From the NCBI GenBank assembly GCA_030562215.1, contig JAUPFL010000001.1:2282501-2346500 (forward strand): a DNA stretch of 64,000 nt. The letters are read 5' to 3'. The first letter of the stretch is position 1. Each line of letters opens with the position of its first letter. The position numbers and the translations under genes were made by a program. Shown piece by piece: positions 42,073 to 52,687 of this stretch. The notes under the pieces were generated by a model. The model was not told where the DNA came from. It did no database searches and was given only the letters and a program-made list of their open reading frames with translations. Source of the DNA: Peribacillus frigoritolerans (GTDB lineage Bacteria > Bacillota > Bacilli > Bacillales > DSM-1321).

Positions 42073-42828
42073 ATGCTATATCTTCATGATGTATGGGTTA
42101 ACTGGTTTGAAGGAGAAGAAAACGGCTATAATATTTGTCATTTTCATGAATGGAGGAAAGATGACGGGATCGAACTACTAGATCAAGTTCCTTTGTTGAA
42201 AGTGTCATCAACATTGTTCCACTACATAGAAAACGACTTGTCAGAGTTACCCAAGCCATTGCTGAATGATGTTTATCAAAAAGCATATGCAAGGAAAAAT
42301 CATGAGCGAATTCAGCTTGACTATTGTTTTATCGTGACTGACGGAAATGGAATTTTAGCTGTTGATACGATAGGTTATCATATTCCGATTAGGAAAAGCA
42401 GAATAATTCCCCGGCAGGAACAAATTGTTTATGACATGATAGAAAACCATGATGAGATGGATTACACCTTTACTGAAAAACCTACATCTGAGAAAGAATA
42501 TCATATTTTGTCGCCGTCTCCCTTATTCATGAACGGTTTGACAAGAAAAGAAAGACAGCTAAAGCAATTGCTATTCATGGCCATGGACCAATTATTCACG
42601 GCGAAAAACACTGCTGAAATCCGCTATTGGTACACAGAATGGGCCCCTGAGAAATATGAAAGCATTCAAGAAATGGATTTTCAGATCGCTTGGCTTGAGT
42701 TATATGAAGAAATGAAGGAAGGCTGGTCAGAGAAGCACCTTCAACTTTGTGAAAACCTTGTGAAGGGGCAGCCTTTTTTTGAAAAGCTTTGGCAAGTGGA
42801 GGCTGGCGATAGCCCATCGATATTATGA
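42073..42828 (+). CDS. yjbA: YjbA-family protein (UPF0736)
   Basis: 251 residues, acidic, conserved in Bacillaceae, function unknown. Opens [20 protein letters not shown] and contains [19 protein letters not shown], typical of the family. ATG 42073 has GAGGGA at 6 nt; the ATG three bases earlier is too close. Located before trpS as in B. subtilis. Uninterrupted. Confidence 0.88.
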   Translation: MLYLHDVWVNWFEGEENGYNICHFHEWRKDDGIELLDQVPLLKVSSTLFHYIENDLSELPKPLLNDVYQKAYARKNHERIQLDYCFIVTDGNGILAVDTIGYHIPIRKSRIIPRQEQIVYDMIENHDEMDYTFTEKPTSEKEYHILSPSPLFMNGLTRKERQLKQLLFMAMDQLFTAKNTAEIRYWYTEWAPEKYESIQEMDFQIAWLELYEEMKEGWSEKHLQLCENLVKGQPFFEKLWQVEAGDSPSIL

Positions 42829-42924
42829 ACAAAAAAGACGATCCATTGAGTTAAGTCCCAGACTGTAGACAGTCTCGATGAAAATCGAGTTTGTTTACAG
42901 TTTTATTATGGTTTGTACTATTGG

Positions 42925-42970
42925 AAATGCCTTTCAGGCACTCGCTTTCCGCGGGCGGTCCTTTGAGCCA
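42925..42970. repeat. Dispersed GC-rich repeat (copy 2, inverted and degraded)
   Basis: AGGCACTCGCTTTCCGCGGG followed by CGGTCC is the reverse complement of the right half of the repeat at 32829-32949, with one difference in the shared core. The sequence up to 43050 looks like a decayed remainder. Not coding. Small palindromes (AGACTGTAGACAGTCT at 42860) lie just before it. Confidence 0.65.
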
Positions 42971-43061
42971 GCGAAGGAGTACACATCACATTTGGCAGGA
43001 ATGCGTGAAAGGATCACGAGTCAACTTCTCTCTAACCGCTTCAATTCCAATAAAAAAATCA

Positions 43062-43095
43062 AAAGGTTTCGGAATGATATCATTCCGAAACCTTT
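43062..43095. terminator. 34-bp perfect palindrome, probable terminator
   Basis: AAAGGTTTCGGAATGAT directly abuts its own inverse complement, so the stem has effectively no loop beyond the central bases. Flanked by AATAAAAAAATC. Likely a transcription stop between yjbA and trpS. Confidence 0.6.
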
Positions 43096-43107
43096 GTTTA
43101 CAAACTG

Positions 43108-43132
43108 AGACGATTCGTTTGGAATCGTCTTT

Positions 43133-43135
<3 letters not shown>
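43108..43135. terminator. Bidirectional terminator next to trpS
   Basis: AGACGATTC / GAATCGTCT stem, 5-nt loop, TTTTTA tail on plus strand; it abuts the trpS stop codon on the minus strand. Confidence 0.75.
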
Positions 43136-44623
<1,488 letters not shown>

Positions 44624-45802
44624 ATGAAACCAATGTGTAAATGGTTGATGACAGGCATGTGCATATTCCTGATTCAACAGCCAGTTCATGCGCAAGGCAT
44701 GAACGAAACCAGGCAGGTAGCATTAGAAAATAAAGAATTGCCTGTGAGCGTACCACGTTTTGTTTTTGATTCGGGGTTGAAATTTGACTATCCGGATGCT
44801 GTGCGCGGGATATATGTGACAGGGCCTGCAGCGGGTGGCACTAAATTGAATGAACTTATTAAATATGTAGATGAAACCGATTTGAATGCGATGGTCATTG
44901 ACATTAAGGATGACAAGGGGAACGTAACGTTTAAAACCGAAGATCCCGATTCTCCATATGCTGGGATTGGTAAAGACTACATAAAAAACCCAAGGGCAAT
45001 GCTGAAAAAATTTGAGGATAAACAGATTTATCCGATTGCAAGGGTTGTCGTCTTTAAAGATTCCCTTTTGGCCAAAGAGAAACCTGAATTGTCTTTTTTA
45101 GATGGTGAAAAGGTGTGGAAGAATGGCAGAGGTGAAGCCTTCGTGAACCCATTCTTAAAAGAGGTATGGGATTATAATGTCGGTGTTGCCATTGAAGCGG
45201 CAAAGATGGGTTTTAAAGAAATTCAATTTGACTATGTCCGTTTTCCCGAAGGATTCGAAAATAAAGAAGATGATTTGGAATATGATGTCGGTGAATATGA
45301 TGAAGCGAAAATGAGTCATACAGCCAAAAGGGTTCAGGCAGTGACAGACTTCGTAAGTTATGCGAGGAAACAACTGGAGCCATACGATGTGGAAGTGTCA
45401 GTGGATATTTTTGGATATGCGGCTACATTGCCTGAAGCTCCCGGAATCGGGCAAAACTTCACAAAAATCTCTGAGAATGTCGATGTAATTTCCTCGATGA
45501 TCTATCCGAGTCACTGGACATCTTATTTTGGTATCGATAAGCCTGATTTGGAGCCTTATAATCTCGTTAAGGAATATGCGAAATTGGAGAACGGAAAGCT
45601 GAAGGAATTAAAAACACCACCAACTTCAAGACCTTGGTTACAAGATTTTACTGCCTCATATTTAGGAGAGGGTAATTACCAAAGGTATGGTAAGGAAGAA
45701 GTGGAAGCCCAAATAAAAGCATTGAATGATAATGGTATTGATGAATACTTATTATGGAATGCAGCAAATCGATATACAAAGGGAGTAGACTATACCCCAT
45801 GA
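44624..45802 (+). CDS. Secreted putative glycoside hydrolase (DUF4015)
   Basis: 392 residues. A signal peptide (MKPMCKWLMTGMCIFLIQQP, cleavage near VHA) precedes a TIM-barrel-like domain: RGIYVTGPAAGG, VIDIKDDKGNVTF, EIQFDYVRFPEG (acidic putative catalytic site), VDIFGYAA and DVISSMIYPSHW. These match the DUF4015 putative glycoside hydrolases, whose substrate is not established; a cell-wall or extracellular polysaccharide is likely. ATG 44624 follows GAGGTGG. Uninterrupted and monocistronic. Confidence 0.85.
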   Translation: MKPMCKWLMTGMCIFLIQQPVHAQGMNETRQVALENKELPVSVPRFVFDSGLKFDYPDAVRGIYVTGPAAGGTKLNELIKYVDETDLNAMVIDIKDDKGNVTFKTEDPDSPYAGIGKDYIKNPRAMLKKFEDKQIYPIARVVVFKDSLLAKEKPELSFLDGEKVWKNGRGEAFVNPFLKEVWDYNVGVAIEAAKMGFKEIQFDYVRFPEGFENKEDDLEYDVGEYDEAKMSHTAKRVQAVTDFVSYARKQLEPYDVEVSVDIFGYAATLPEAPGIGQNFTKISENVDVISSMIYPSHWTSYFGIDKPDLEPYNLVKEYAKLENGKLKELKTPPTSRPWLQDFTASYLGEGNYQRYGKEEVEAQIKALNDNGIDEYLLWNAANRYTKGVDYTP

Positions 45803-45851
45803 AAAAGGATGACCTTGGAATTTCCTTCCGGTCATCCAATTTCTCTCAGAA

Positions 45852-46039
45852 TCACCGCTTTTTATTCCCGCCAACTTTACTCCACCCTGACTGAATTCGT
45901 TTCGATTGATCGAAAATATGAGAGTGACGTTTCCCGCCAAACCATTTTTCGCCGACGCCATTCGTTACAACGCCATTCACAGCTGTAATGCCAATAACGC
46001 AAGCAGCGACTAAAAAAAGTCTAAAAAGTAACTGATCAT
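45852..46039 (-). CDS. Small 62-residue protein with one N-terminal membrane helix, frame interrupted
   Basis: Recovered by reading the minus strand: AGGAGGG, then ATG 46039. It starts MISYFLDFF and meets a stop in a seven-T run; one more T gives FLVAACVIGITAVNGVVTNG, then GEKWFGGKRHSHIFDQSKRI and QSGWSKVGGNKKR to the stop at 45852. A single membrane anchor with a strongly basic tail. I do not recognise the family. Convergent with the DUF4015 gene, divergent from the acetyltransferase. Confidence 0.65.
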
Positions 46040-46135
46040 CAAAACCCTCCTAATATTTTCAAGCTATTCAAGTTCCATTGTAGTGGATAAGAAAAAATCT
46101 GGAAAGTATAATCTAGCAAATGAGGAGATTAAATT

Positions 46136-46718
46136 ATGAATTGGTATGATAAGTTGAACCAGTATTTCCCTATTGAGGAAATGAAGTCCAAAGAACATAT
46201 AGAAGTTCTTTTAGAAGATAAGCAGGAAATATATAAAAAGGATGAAGGTCCCGACCATGTTTTATTGTATGTGGAAGGGGAAGAGTTTATATTCGTTGAT
46301 TACCTTTTTGTATCAAAGAATTCAAGAGGGCAGGGACTAGGAAGGAAATTGATTCAAAAATTGCAAAAAAAAGCAGAAAACGATCTTGCTGGAAGTAGAA
46401 CCAGTACAAGAAAATGATGACGATACATTTAAAAGGCTGAAATTTTATAAAAGGGAAGGATTCCAGCATGCCTCTTCAATTTCCTACAGCAGAAAATCCC
46501 TTGCCACCAAGGAGAATACGCCTATGGAAATTTTATATTGGCCGGCAAATCCATCTGTTGATGAAGAAGACGTATTTGATTTCATGAAAGAGATATATTC
46601 TGAAATCCATACTTACAAAGATGATGACCTTTATGGGAAATCTTATCAAGATGTAGATGATGTACTAAGTTTGAATGCAAGTCAGGAAACGGATATTTTT
46701 AAAGAGATGGAAATTTGA
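46136..46718 (+). CDS. yjbC: GNAT-family N-acetyltransferase (YjbC-like), frame interrupted
   Basis: Acetyl-CoA-binding motif VSKNSRGQGLGRKLIQ places it in the GNAT family. An A run near 46380 lacks one base; restored, KAEKTILLEVEPVQENDDDT and FYKREGFQHASSI follow and the frame ends at 46718, 194 residues. In B. subtilis yjbC precedes spx and is co-transcribed with it; here a terminator and a ~1.3-kb repeat region separate them. Start after GAGGAG. Substrate unknown. Confidence 0.82.
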
Positions 46719-46722
46719 GGGG

Positions 46723-46752
46723 AAAGGGCCGGTCGTTCACCGGCCCTTTTTA
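46723..46752 (+). terminator. Terminator after yjbC
   Basis: AAGGGCCGGT / ACCGGCCCTT stem, 5-nt loop, TTTTTAG tail. Confidence 0.9.
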
Positions 46753-46939
46753 GTTTGTCGAAAAAGTTGCGGAAAAGGACGAAAAAAAGTACTCAGCAGA
46801 GAACATTTATTTTAGAAAAAGTGAAGCAATCTGTTTTTTTCTTAGAATTTGTCGATAAAAGAGATCCGGAATGGTTTTACTTCACACCATGCAGGAGAAC
46901 TTGGTTAAGATCCAATGTTCACCCTTTTCACTTGGATGT

Positions 46940-47490
46940 AACCCCAAATATATTGAAGAATTTTGCGACACTCCAGCCGAGCAACTGGCTGACCGAGCTA
47001 CCGGAGACGCTTGAGTTCAGGAGGGGATGGCAGACAGTCGGCGGAAAGGGGGCGGATTTCTGAAATCAACTGGAACGTTTGTTAAGAAGAAACTGTAGGC
47101 TGGACTCATTCCAAACCATGTTTAAGACAAGGCTTTATGTTTTTTACAGTAATCCTTAATGGATTGAAGAAATATGCGACACTCCAGCCGAGTAACTGGC
47201 TGATCGAGCTACCGGAGATGCTTGCGTTCAGGAGGGGTTGGCAGACAGTCGGCGGAAAGGGAGCGGATTTCTGAAAACAATTGGAATGGTTTCTTGAAAA
47301 AACTGTAGGCTGGTCTCACACCGAATTATGTTTTAGACTAATTCTTTAAGTTTTTTACATAATCCTTAATGGATTGAAGAAATATGCGACACTCCAGCCG
47401 AGTAACTGGCTGATCGAGCTACCGGAGACGCTTGCGTTCAGGAGGCTTGGCAGACAGTCGGCGGAAAGGGTGAGGGTTTCTGAAAACAAC
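46940..47490. repeat. Three tandem copies of a ~210-bp repeat
   Basis: Copies begin with TGCGACACTCCAGCCGAG at 46964, 47175 and 47385 (periods 211 and 210). Each has a conserved ~95-nt core (CTCCAGCCGAG..AACTGGCTGA, GAGCTACCGGAG, GCAGACAGTCGGCGGAAAGG, TTTCTGAAA) and a more variable spacer with CTTAATGGATTGAAGAA. Pairings such as CTCC..GGAG and AGCC..GGCT suggest a folded RNA or DNA element. Far richer in G and C than the flanks. A frame across the first copy (46755-47063) is not credible as a gene. Confidence 0.85.
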
Positions 47491-48045
47491 AGGATCTTTT
47501 TTAGACTGTCTTTTCTTATTTTGCATATTTTGCAAGAAAATGAATATCTATAACTTCTTGGATGGTAGATTACTCCCTTATCGTTGATTCTTTCGAATTA
47601 CCTTTTTAACTTTTGGAAATATATGTGCTAAAAGAATGGTTTTTAATGTAAAAGGAGGAATTTGCTTTTTATTAAAGAAAATATATTAACATGAACTTGT
47701 TTATTGACAAGGATTGGGGGTAAATAAAAGTAATGAATTAATTAAAAAATCATGAGGGCCGAATTGAGAGTTAAATGAGAATGGCAGGTGTGTTTTTTCA
47801 ATTAGAAAATGTGGTCTTAATGTATTACATAAAAAATGAAAAAGCTATAGTACAGGCTGAACAGGAAGTTTTAAAGGATTTTTTCAAATATCAAAAAGGG
47901 TATTCATTTTAAAAAAATTAGTGTATAATAAGGAACATGAAATACTTATTTAAAATTATTTCAAATTAGAGTGGTACTTATGAATACTAATAGTAGATTT
48001 CCCCTCATAGATCACCGATTCTATATTTAGGGAGTGTGAGTAAGC
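47491..48045 (+). promoter_or_regulatory. Long spx upstream region with promoter-like -10 box
   Basis: AT-rich, without a credible gene. TATAAT at 47924-47929 (context AGTGTATAATAAGG) is the best -10 candidate, leaving a ~110-nt leader before spx. A GGAGG with no open frame of note lies near 47653. Nothing else recognised. Confidence 0.4.
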
Positions 48046-48441
48046 ATGGTAACATTATATACATCACCTAGTTGTACTTCATGCAGAAAAGCAAAAGCAT
48101 GGTTAGAGGAACATGAGATTGGATATAAAGAAAGAAACATTTTTTCAGAACCGTTAACGATTGATGAGATTAAAGAAATTCTTCGAATGACAGAAGATGG
48201 AACGGATGAAATCATTTCAACACGGTCAAAAACTTTCCAAAAGTTAAACGTTAATTTAGAGAGCCTGCCTCTTCAAGAATTATATAAATTGATCAAGGAG
48301 AATCCAGGATTGTTGAGACGCCCAATTATCCTTGACGAGAAACGGCTTCAAGTTGGTTATAATGAAGATGAGATAAGACGCTTTTTACCGCGTAAAGTCC
48401 GTACCTTCCAATTACGGGAAGCACAACGTATGGTCAACTAA
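48046..48441 (+). CDS. spx: Global stress regulator Spx
   Basis: ArsC-fold protein that binds the RNA polymerase alpha C-terminal domain and redirects transcription under disulfide stress. The redox switch CTSC (Cys10-x-x-Cys13) is in [20 protein letters not shown], and the Gly52 and RPI regions ([30 protein letters not shown]) are conserved. 131 residues, uninterrupted. Its proteolysis adaptor SpxH is encoded at 55463-56330 in this window. Confidence 0.96.
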   Translation: MVTLYTSPSCTSCRKAKAWLEEHEIGYKERNIFSEPLTIDEIKEILRMTEDGTDEIISTRSKTFQKLNVNLESLPLQELYKLIKENPGLLRRPIILDEKRLQVGYNEDEIRRFLPRKVRTFQLREAQRMVN

Positions 48442-48452
48442 TAAGGTCTTTC

Positions 48453-48485
48453 AAGCTCTGCCAGGAAATGTGCAGGGCTTTTTCT
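48453..48485 (+). terminator. Terminator after spx
   Basis: AAGCTCTGC pairs with GCAGGGCTT (one G-U), 10-nt loop, TTTCTTT tail. Confidence 0.8.
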
Positions 48486-48934
48486 TTATACATATCCGAT
48501 TTTCCGCCGCTTTTTTTACTTAATGACGGGGAACATAACAGGATTCATAGGCGACAGCGGTCGTTCCTGAGCTGTAGCAGGTTCCTTGAACCGGTCATCA
48601 TTTAAAGAAAAAATAAGAATGCAGCTCATCATGCCGTGTATATAATATGACATTGACGGCATTAAGGTTAAAATTTATTAAAGCATTATGATAGTTGCAT
48701 GTGGATGTATTTTTTTATAGAATGTATGGAATATTAGGCAAACAATTGTTTTTTAGATAAGTAATGTTTTTTATTTCCCTTCTTCAAGGTTTTGTCATAA
48801 AATGATGTAAAATAGTCTGTTTTAATGACTATCATGATTTACAGTATTCACTTACGGGTAAAGAGCTTTTAAGAGCAATTTTCGCTTGGGGGTTATTATC
48901 CCTTCAAAATGAGAAAGGAAGGGAGAGGGGAATC
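48486..48934. other. 449-bp gap between spx and mecA
   Basis: No credible gene or clear structure. AT-rich from about 48660 on; TGTCATAAAATGATGTAAAATAG near 48793 may hold the mecA promoter. GAAAGGAAGGGAG gives mecA its ribosome-binding site. Confidence 0.5.
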
Positions 48935-49603
48935 ATGGAAATCGAACGCATTAATGACGATACAGTAAAATTTTATATTTCCTATATAGATATTGAGGAA
49001 AGAGGCTTTGATCGCGAAGAAATTTGGTACAGCCGCGAGCGAAGTGAGGAACTTTTTTGGGAAATGATGGATGAAGTGCATCAAGAAGAAGAATTCATGA
49101 TTGAAGGACCTTTATGGATTCAAGTTCAAGCCCTTGAAAAAGGCTTGGAAGTTTTGGTCACAAAAGCCCAGCTTGCCAAAGATGGTCAGAAACTCGAGCT
49201 GCCTCTTTCAGATGATAAGTTAAGGGATTTGAATGTATCAGACAAGATGGATACGCTTCTTGATCAACATTTTCATGGTAAAGATGAAGAAAGCGGTATG
49301 ACATTCGAAGATGGAATGATTGAATTCATCACGACTTTCGAGGATTTTGAAGATGTCATTTCATTAAGCAAACGTCATGGCTTGGATGATTGGACGACTA
49401 AACTTTATGTTTATCAGAATAAATATTATCTTTATATCGAATTTTCCGAAGCGGAGATTGATGAGGAAGAAATCGATAATGTTCTAAGTCTTTTATTGGA
49501 ATATAGCCAGGAGTCACCTATAACGGTGCACATGCTTGAAGAGTACGGAAAGATAGTTATCGAAAATGATGTATTCACAACGGTCGATAAATATTTCGCA
49601 TAG
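48935..49603 (+). CDS. mecA: Adaptor protein MecA
   Basis: Targets ComK and other substrates to ClpC-ClpP. N-terminal substrate-binding region (MEIERINDDTVKFYISYIDI, EERGFDREEIWY), an acidic linker and the C-terminal ClpC-binding domain (FEDFEDVISLSKRHG, YLYIEFSEAEID). 222 residues, uninterrupted. Start after GGAAGGGAGAGGGG. With comZ and coiA it forms the competence-related set of this region. Confidence 0.95.
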   Translation: MEIERINDDTVKFYISYIDIEERGFDREEIWYSRERSEELFWEMMDEVHQEEEFMIEGPLWIQVQALEKGLEVLVTKAQLAKDGQKLELPLSDDKLRDLNVSDKMDTLLDQHFHGKDEESGMTFEDGMIEFITTFEDFEDVISLSKRHGLDDWTTKLYVYQNKYYLYIEFSEAEIDEEEIDNVLSLLLEYSQESPITVHMLEEYGKIVIENDVFTTVDKYFA

Positions 49604-49610
49604 ACTGTTG

Positions 49611-49640
49611 AGGCCGATTTCAGTAGAAATCGGCCTTTTC
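49611..49640 (+). terminator. Terminator after mecA
   Basis: AGGCCGATTT / AAATCGGCCT stem, 6-nt loop, TTTTCG tail. Confidence 0.9.
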
Positions 49641-49691
49641 GTCTAAGGGGGTTTTTTAGTGTGCCTGTGTTTGTTAATTGGAGGAGTCTAG

Positions 49692-51200
49692 GTGAAGAAT
49701 ATAGTTGGCATCGGTCTGCTTATTCTCATGTTGGTCAGCACTTGGTATTTTCTAATAAATGGCGTTGATGGGGGGCTGATTTTTTATTCTAGCCTTATAT
49801 TGACCCTTTTCTTGGTGATAATTGGATTCAACATTTTCCTGGAAAATCGAGATCCCATCCAGACCATAACATGGCTTGTTATTTTTTGCGCTTTCCCATT
49901 CATCGGTTTCATTTTTTACTTTTTGTTTGGCCGTAATTTTCGGAAAGAAAGGATATTTCGCAAGAAGTACTTTTTGGATAAACAGACTTTCGTGAAAATA
50001 AGCGGCGAAGCGGGATATAATGAACGAATTAAGGAAATGGGCGAGAACCCTCAGCAGTTAATCACTCTTGCAAATAGGCTGGGGAATAGCCCTGTTTCAT
50101 TTACGACCGAAACCAGGGTTTTAAGGAATGGTGAGGAGACATTTTCCAATATCATCGAAGAATTGAAAAAGCAAGACATCATATTCATTTAGAATATTAT
50201 ATTGTTAGGGATGACCGCATTGGCGTACTGCTAAAAGACATCTTGATACAAAAAGTAAAAGAAGGGGTAAAGGTCCGTTTTCTCTATGATGCGGTTGGTT
50301 CTTGGAAGTTGGCTCGCTCTTATATCGATGAACTGAAGAATGCGGGAGCCGAAATGGTGGCCTTTGGTCCGTTGCATTTCCCTGTATTAAATAATAAATT
50401 CAACTTTCGCAACCATCGTAAAATAATTGTGATAGATGGTTCTGTCGGTTTCATTGGCGGCCTCAATATAGGGGATGAATATTTGGGACAAGACCAGAAA
50501 TTCGGTTCTTGGCGGGATACGCATCTTATCATAAAGGGGGAAGCGGTCAGGACTTTACAGCTCATATTTCTGCAGGATTGGTATTATAGCACCAATAATA
50601 GTTTTTTAAGCGATGAATACCTCATGGCCGGAATGACGAACCATCACGGACATGGCGGAGTTCAATTGATTGGCGGCGGACCGGATAGTGAATGGACAAT
50701 CATTAAAAGCCTTTTTTTAAGATGATCACTTCAGCAGAAAAGTCCGTCTGGATTGCCTCCCGTATTTCGTTCCTGATGATGATATCTTACAAGCATTGAA
50801 GGTGGCTGCTTTAAGTGGTTTGGATGTCAGGCTTCTCGTCCCGAAGAACCCCGATAAACGTATCGTATTTCATGCATCGAGAACTTATTTTCCCGAATTG
50901 CTTGCTTCGGGAGTTCGTATATTCCAATATAATGAAGGCTTCATGCATAGTAAAATCATCATTGTGGATGACCAACTGGCATCAATTGGGACAACCAATA
51001 TCGATATGAGAAGCTTTCACCTGAATTTTGAAGTCAATGCTTTTCTCTACCGGACGGAAAGTACTCAGCAGCTGGTGAATGATTACATGGAAGATATGAA
51101 GGTATCCCAAGAACTGGAGATTGATGCGTTTTCCAAACGGAATTTCGGTTTGAAATTATTGGAGTCCACTTGCCGATTGCTTTCCCCCTTCTTTAGATAG
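49692..51200 (+). CDS. cls: Cardiolipin synthase, frame interrupted
   Basis: Membrane phospholipase-D-family enzyme joining two phosphatidylglycerols. Two N-terminal helices (VGIGLLILMLVSTWYFLING and the segment around IIGFNIFLENRDPIQTITWL), then HKD motif 1 (NHRKIIVIDGSVGFIGG) and HKD motif 2 (MHSKIIIVDDQLASIGT). Breaks near 50180 (restored ..IFHLEYYIVRDDRIG), near 50722 and near 50755 (restored ITSAEKSVWIASPYFVPDDD). About 503 residues joined. GTG start after GGAGGAG. Ends SPFFR, usual for the family. Confidence 0.9.
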
Positions 51201-51212
51201 TAACTCTCTTTT

Positions 51213-51234
51213 ATGCCGATCAGGCATTTTTTTT
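51213..51234 (+). terminator. Terminator after cls
   Basis: Short stem ATGCC / GGCAT with an eight-T run. Confidence 0.75.
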
Positions 51235-51292
51235 GCACATTAAAAGGAATCCTAAGCGAAGCAGGCGAATGTAGTGGATGAGGAGGAGATGT

Positions 51293-52500
51293 ATGCTAAC
51301 TGCGATAAATAAAGATGGGGCTTGGATTACCCTCCCTGAAAAGATACCGGCAAACATGATTGATGAGTGGAGAAAATCAGCAGATTATTACTGTCCATGC
51401 TGCAAGATGGAATTGACCATCAAAGCGGGAAACGTAAAGGTTCCGCATTTCGCCCATAAAAATAGTTCTTCATGCGGTGCTTCTTCAGAACCGGAATCTG
51501 CCTATCATTTAATGGGAAAAAGAAAATTGTTTCAGTGGTTTTTATCACATGGTTATCAAGTGGATCTAGAAGCCTACCTTCCCGAAATTAAGAAAAGGGC
51601 TGATATTTTAGTTAGGATAGGAAGTAATCGCTATGCGATAGAATTTCAATGCTCAGTTATTCCCGAGGTGGAATTCATGGAAAGGTCAAGAGCCTATCAA
51701 AGCATAGGCATCAAGCCAATCTGGATCCTCGCTGCAAAAAGCTTAAAAAGGAAAGGCTTTTATGAATTCAGTTTATCCCGCTTCCAATGGCTCTTCGTCA
51801 CCGGCAGCTTCCATCATCCGTTTCTTTGGTTGTATTGTCCGGAAACTGATCATTTATCAGTATTGAAAAACCTCACTCCTTTTACCCCTAGAACCGTCTT
51901 TGCCGAATTGACAACAGCTTCTCTGAAGCTCCTTCCCCCTAGTCGGGCATTGCCCCAAAACTGCTTCCGTTTCCCTTTTCTCCCTGTATGGAGATATAAA
52001 CGAAATGGCTGGTCCCTCCATCGAGTGAAAACAGCACGCAGACGGGATCCTTTTTCGAAGTGCTATATTTACATCATATATCACCTGCGACACTTCCAAT
52101 TGAAGTGGGTGTTCCCGTCAGAGGGATGCTGTTGATCGAAACTGCCTCAATAGAATGGCAGGCATGGTTATACATGGAGGTGTTTCAAGGAAAAAGAACA
52201 GGGGAAAAGATTTCTATGGCTGATATTATCCACATTTTTAGAAAGCGTTCAAAAAAAGGGGAAATAAAGTTCAGACCGTTGCCATTGCTTCATGAAAAAA
52301 CCATCGAGTATCCTATAGGTCAATATATCAGGATTTTGGAGCAATTGGGTTATCTATCAAAGCTGGAAGAAGGGGTTTTTAAAGTTGAAAAGGAAATTAC
52401 CCTTCCTGTCACAAGTGATCAAGCTCAAATTTTGGAAAAAGATTTCTATGATAAGCATAAATTGATGATTGAAAAGGGGAATATCCAGTATAATCAGTGA
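51293..52500 (+). CDS. coiA: Competence protein CoiA, frame interrupted
   Basis: Nuclease-like protein that aids processing of incoming DNA during transformation. N-terminal zinc-finger-like CPCCKMELTIKAG..HFAHK, then a PD-(D/E)xK-type core (RADILVRIGSNRYAIEFQCS). A five-T run near 52053 lacks one base: DPFFEVLYLHHISPATLPIE restores the frame, which ends at 52500, 402 residues. ATG 51293 follows AGGAGGAG. Between cls and pepF, as in B. cereus-type genomes. Confidence 0.88.
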
Positions 52501-52687
52501 TGACATCTCTATTTATCTTGAATTCAGATGAAATGGCAGGATTATTTTTGTAAATGGAGAAATAGTAATAAGAACTGGGAATCAAAAACTTTAAGAAAGA
52601 ATGAACGCAGAATGAAGCATTGCAGTGTTCAATCGGTTTAATGAGTCAGCCCAATGGCAAGTTTCTATAGAATGGGGAGGAATTTTT

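Noticed and set aside
46755-47063. 102-codon frame across the first tandem repeat
   Set aside because: TTG start without a good ribosome-binding site, and its second half is repeat sequence that is not open in the other copies.
46940-47490. CRISPR array
   Set aside because: Period of ~210 bp with long conserved cores and only three units; no short direct repeats and no cas genes.
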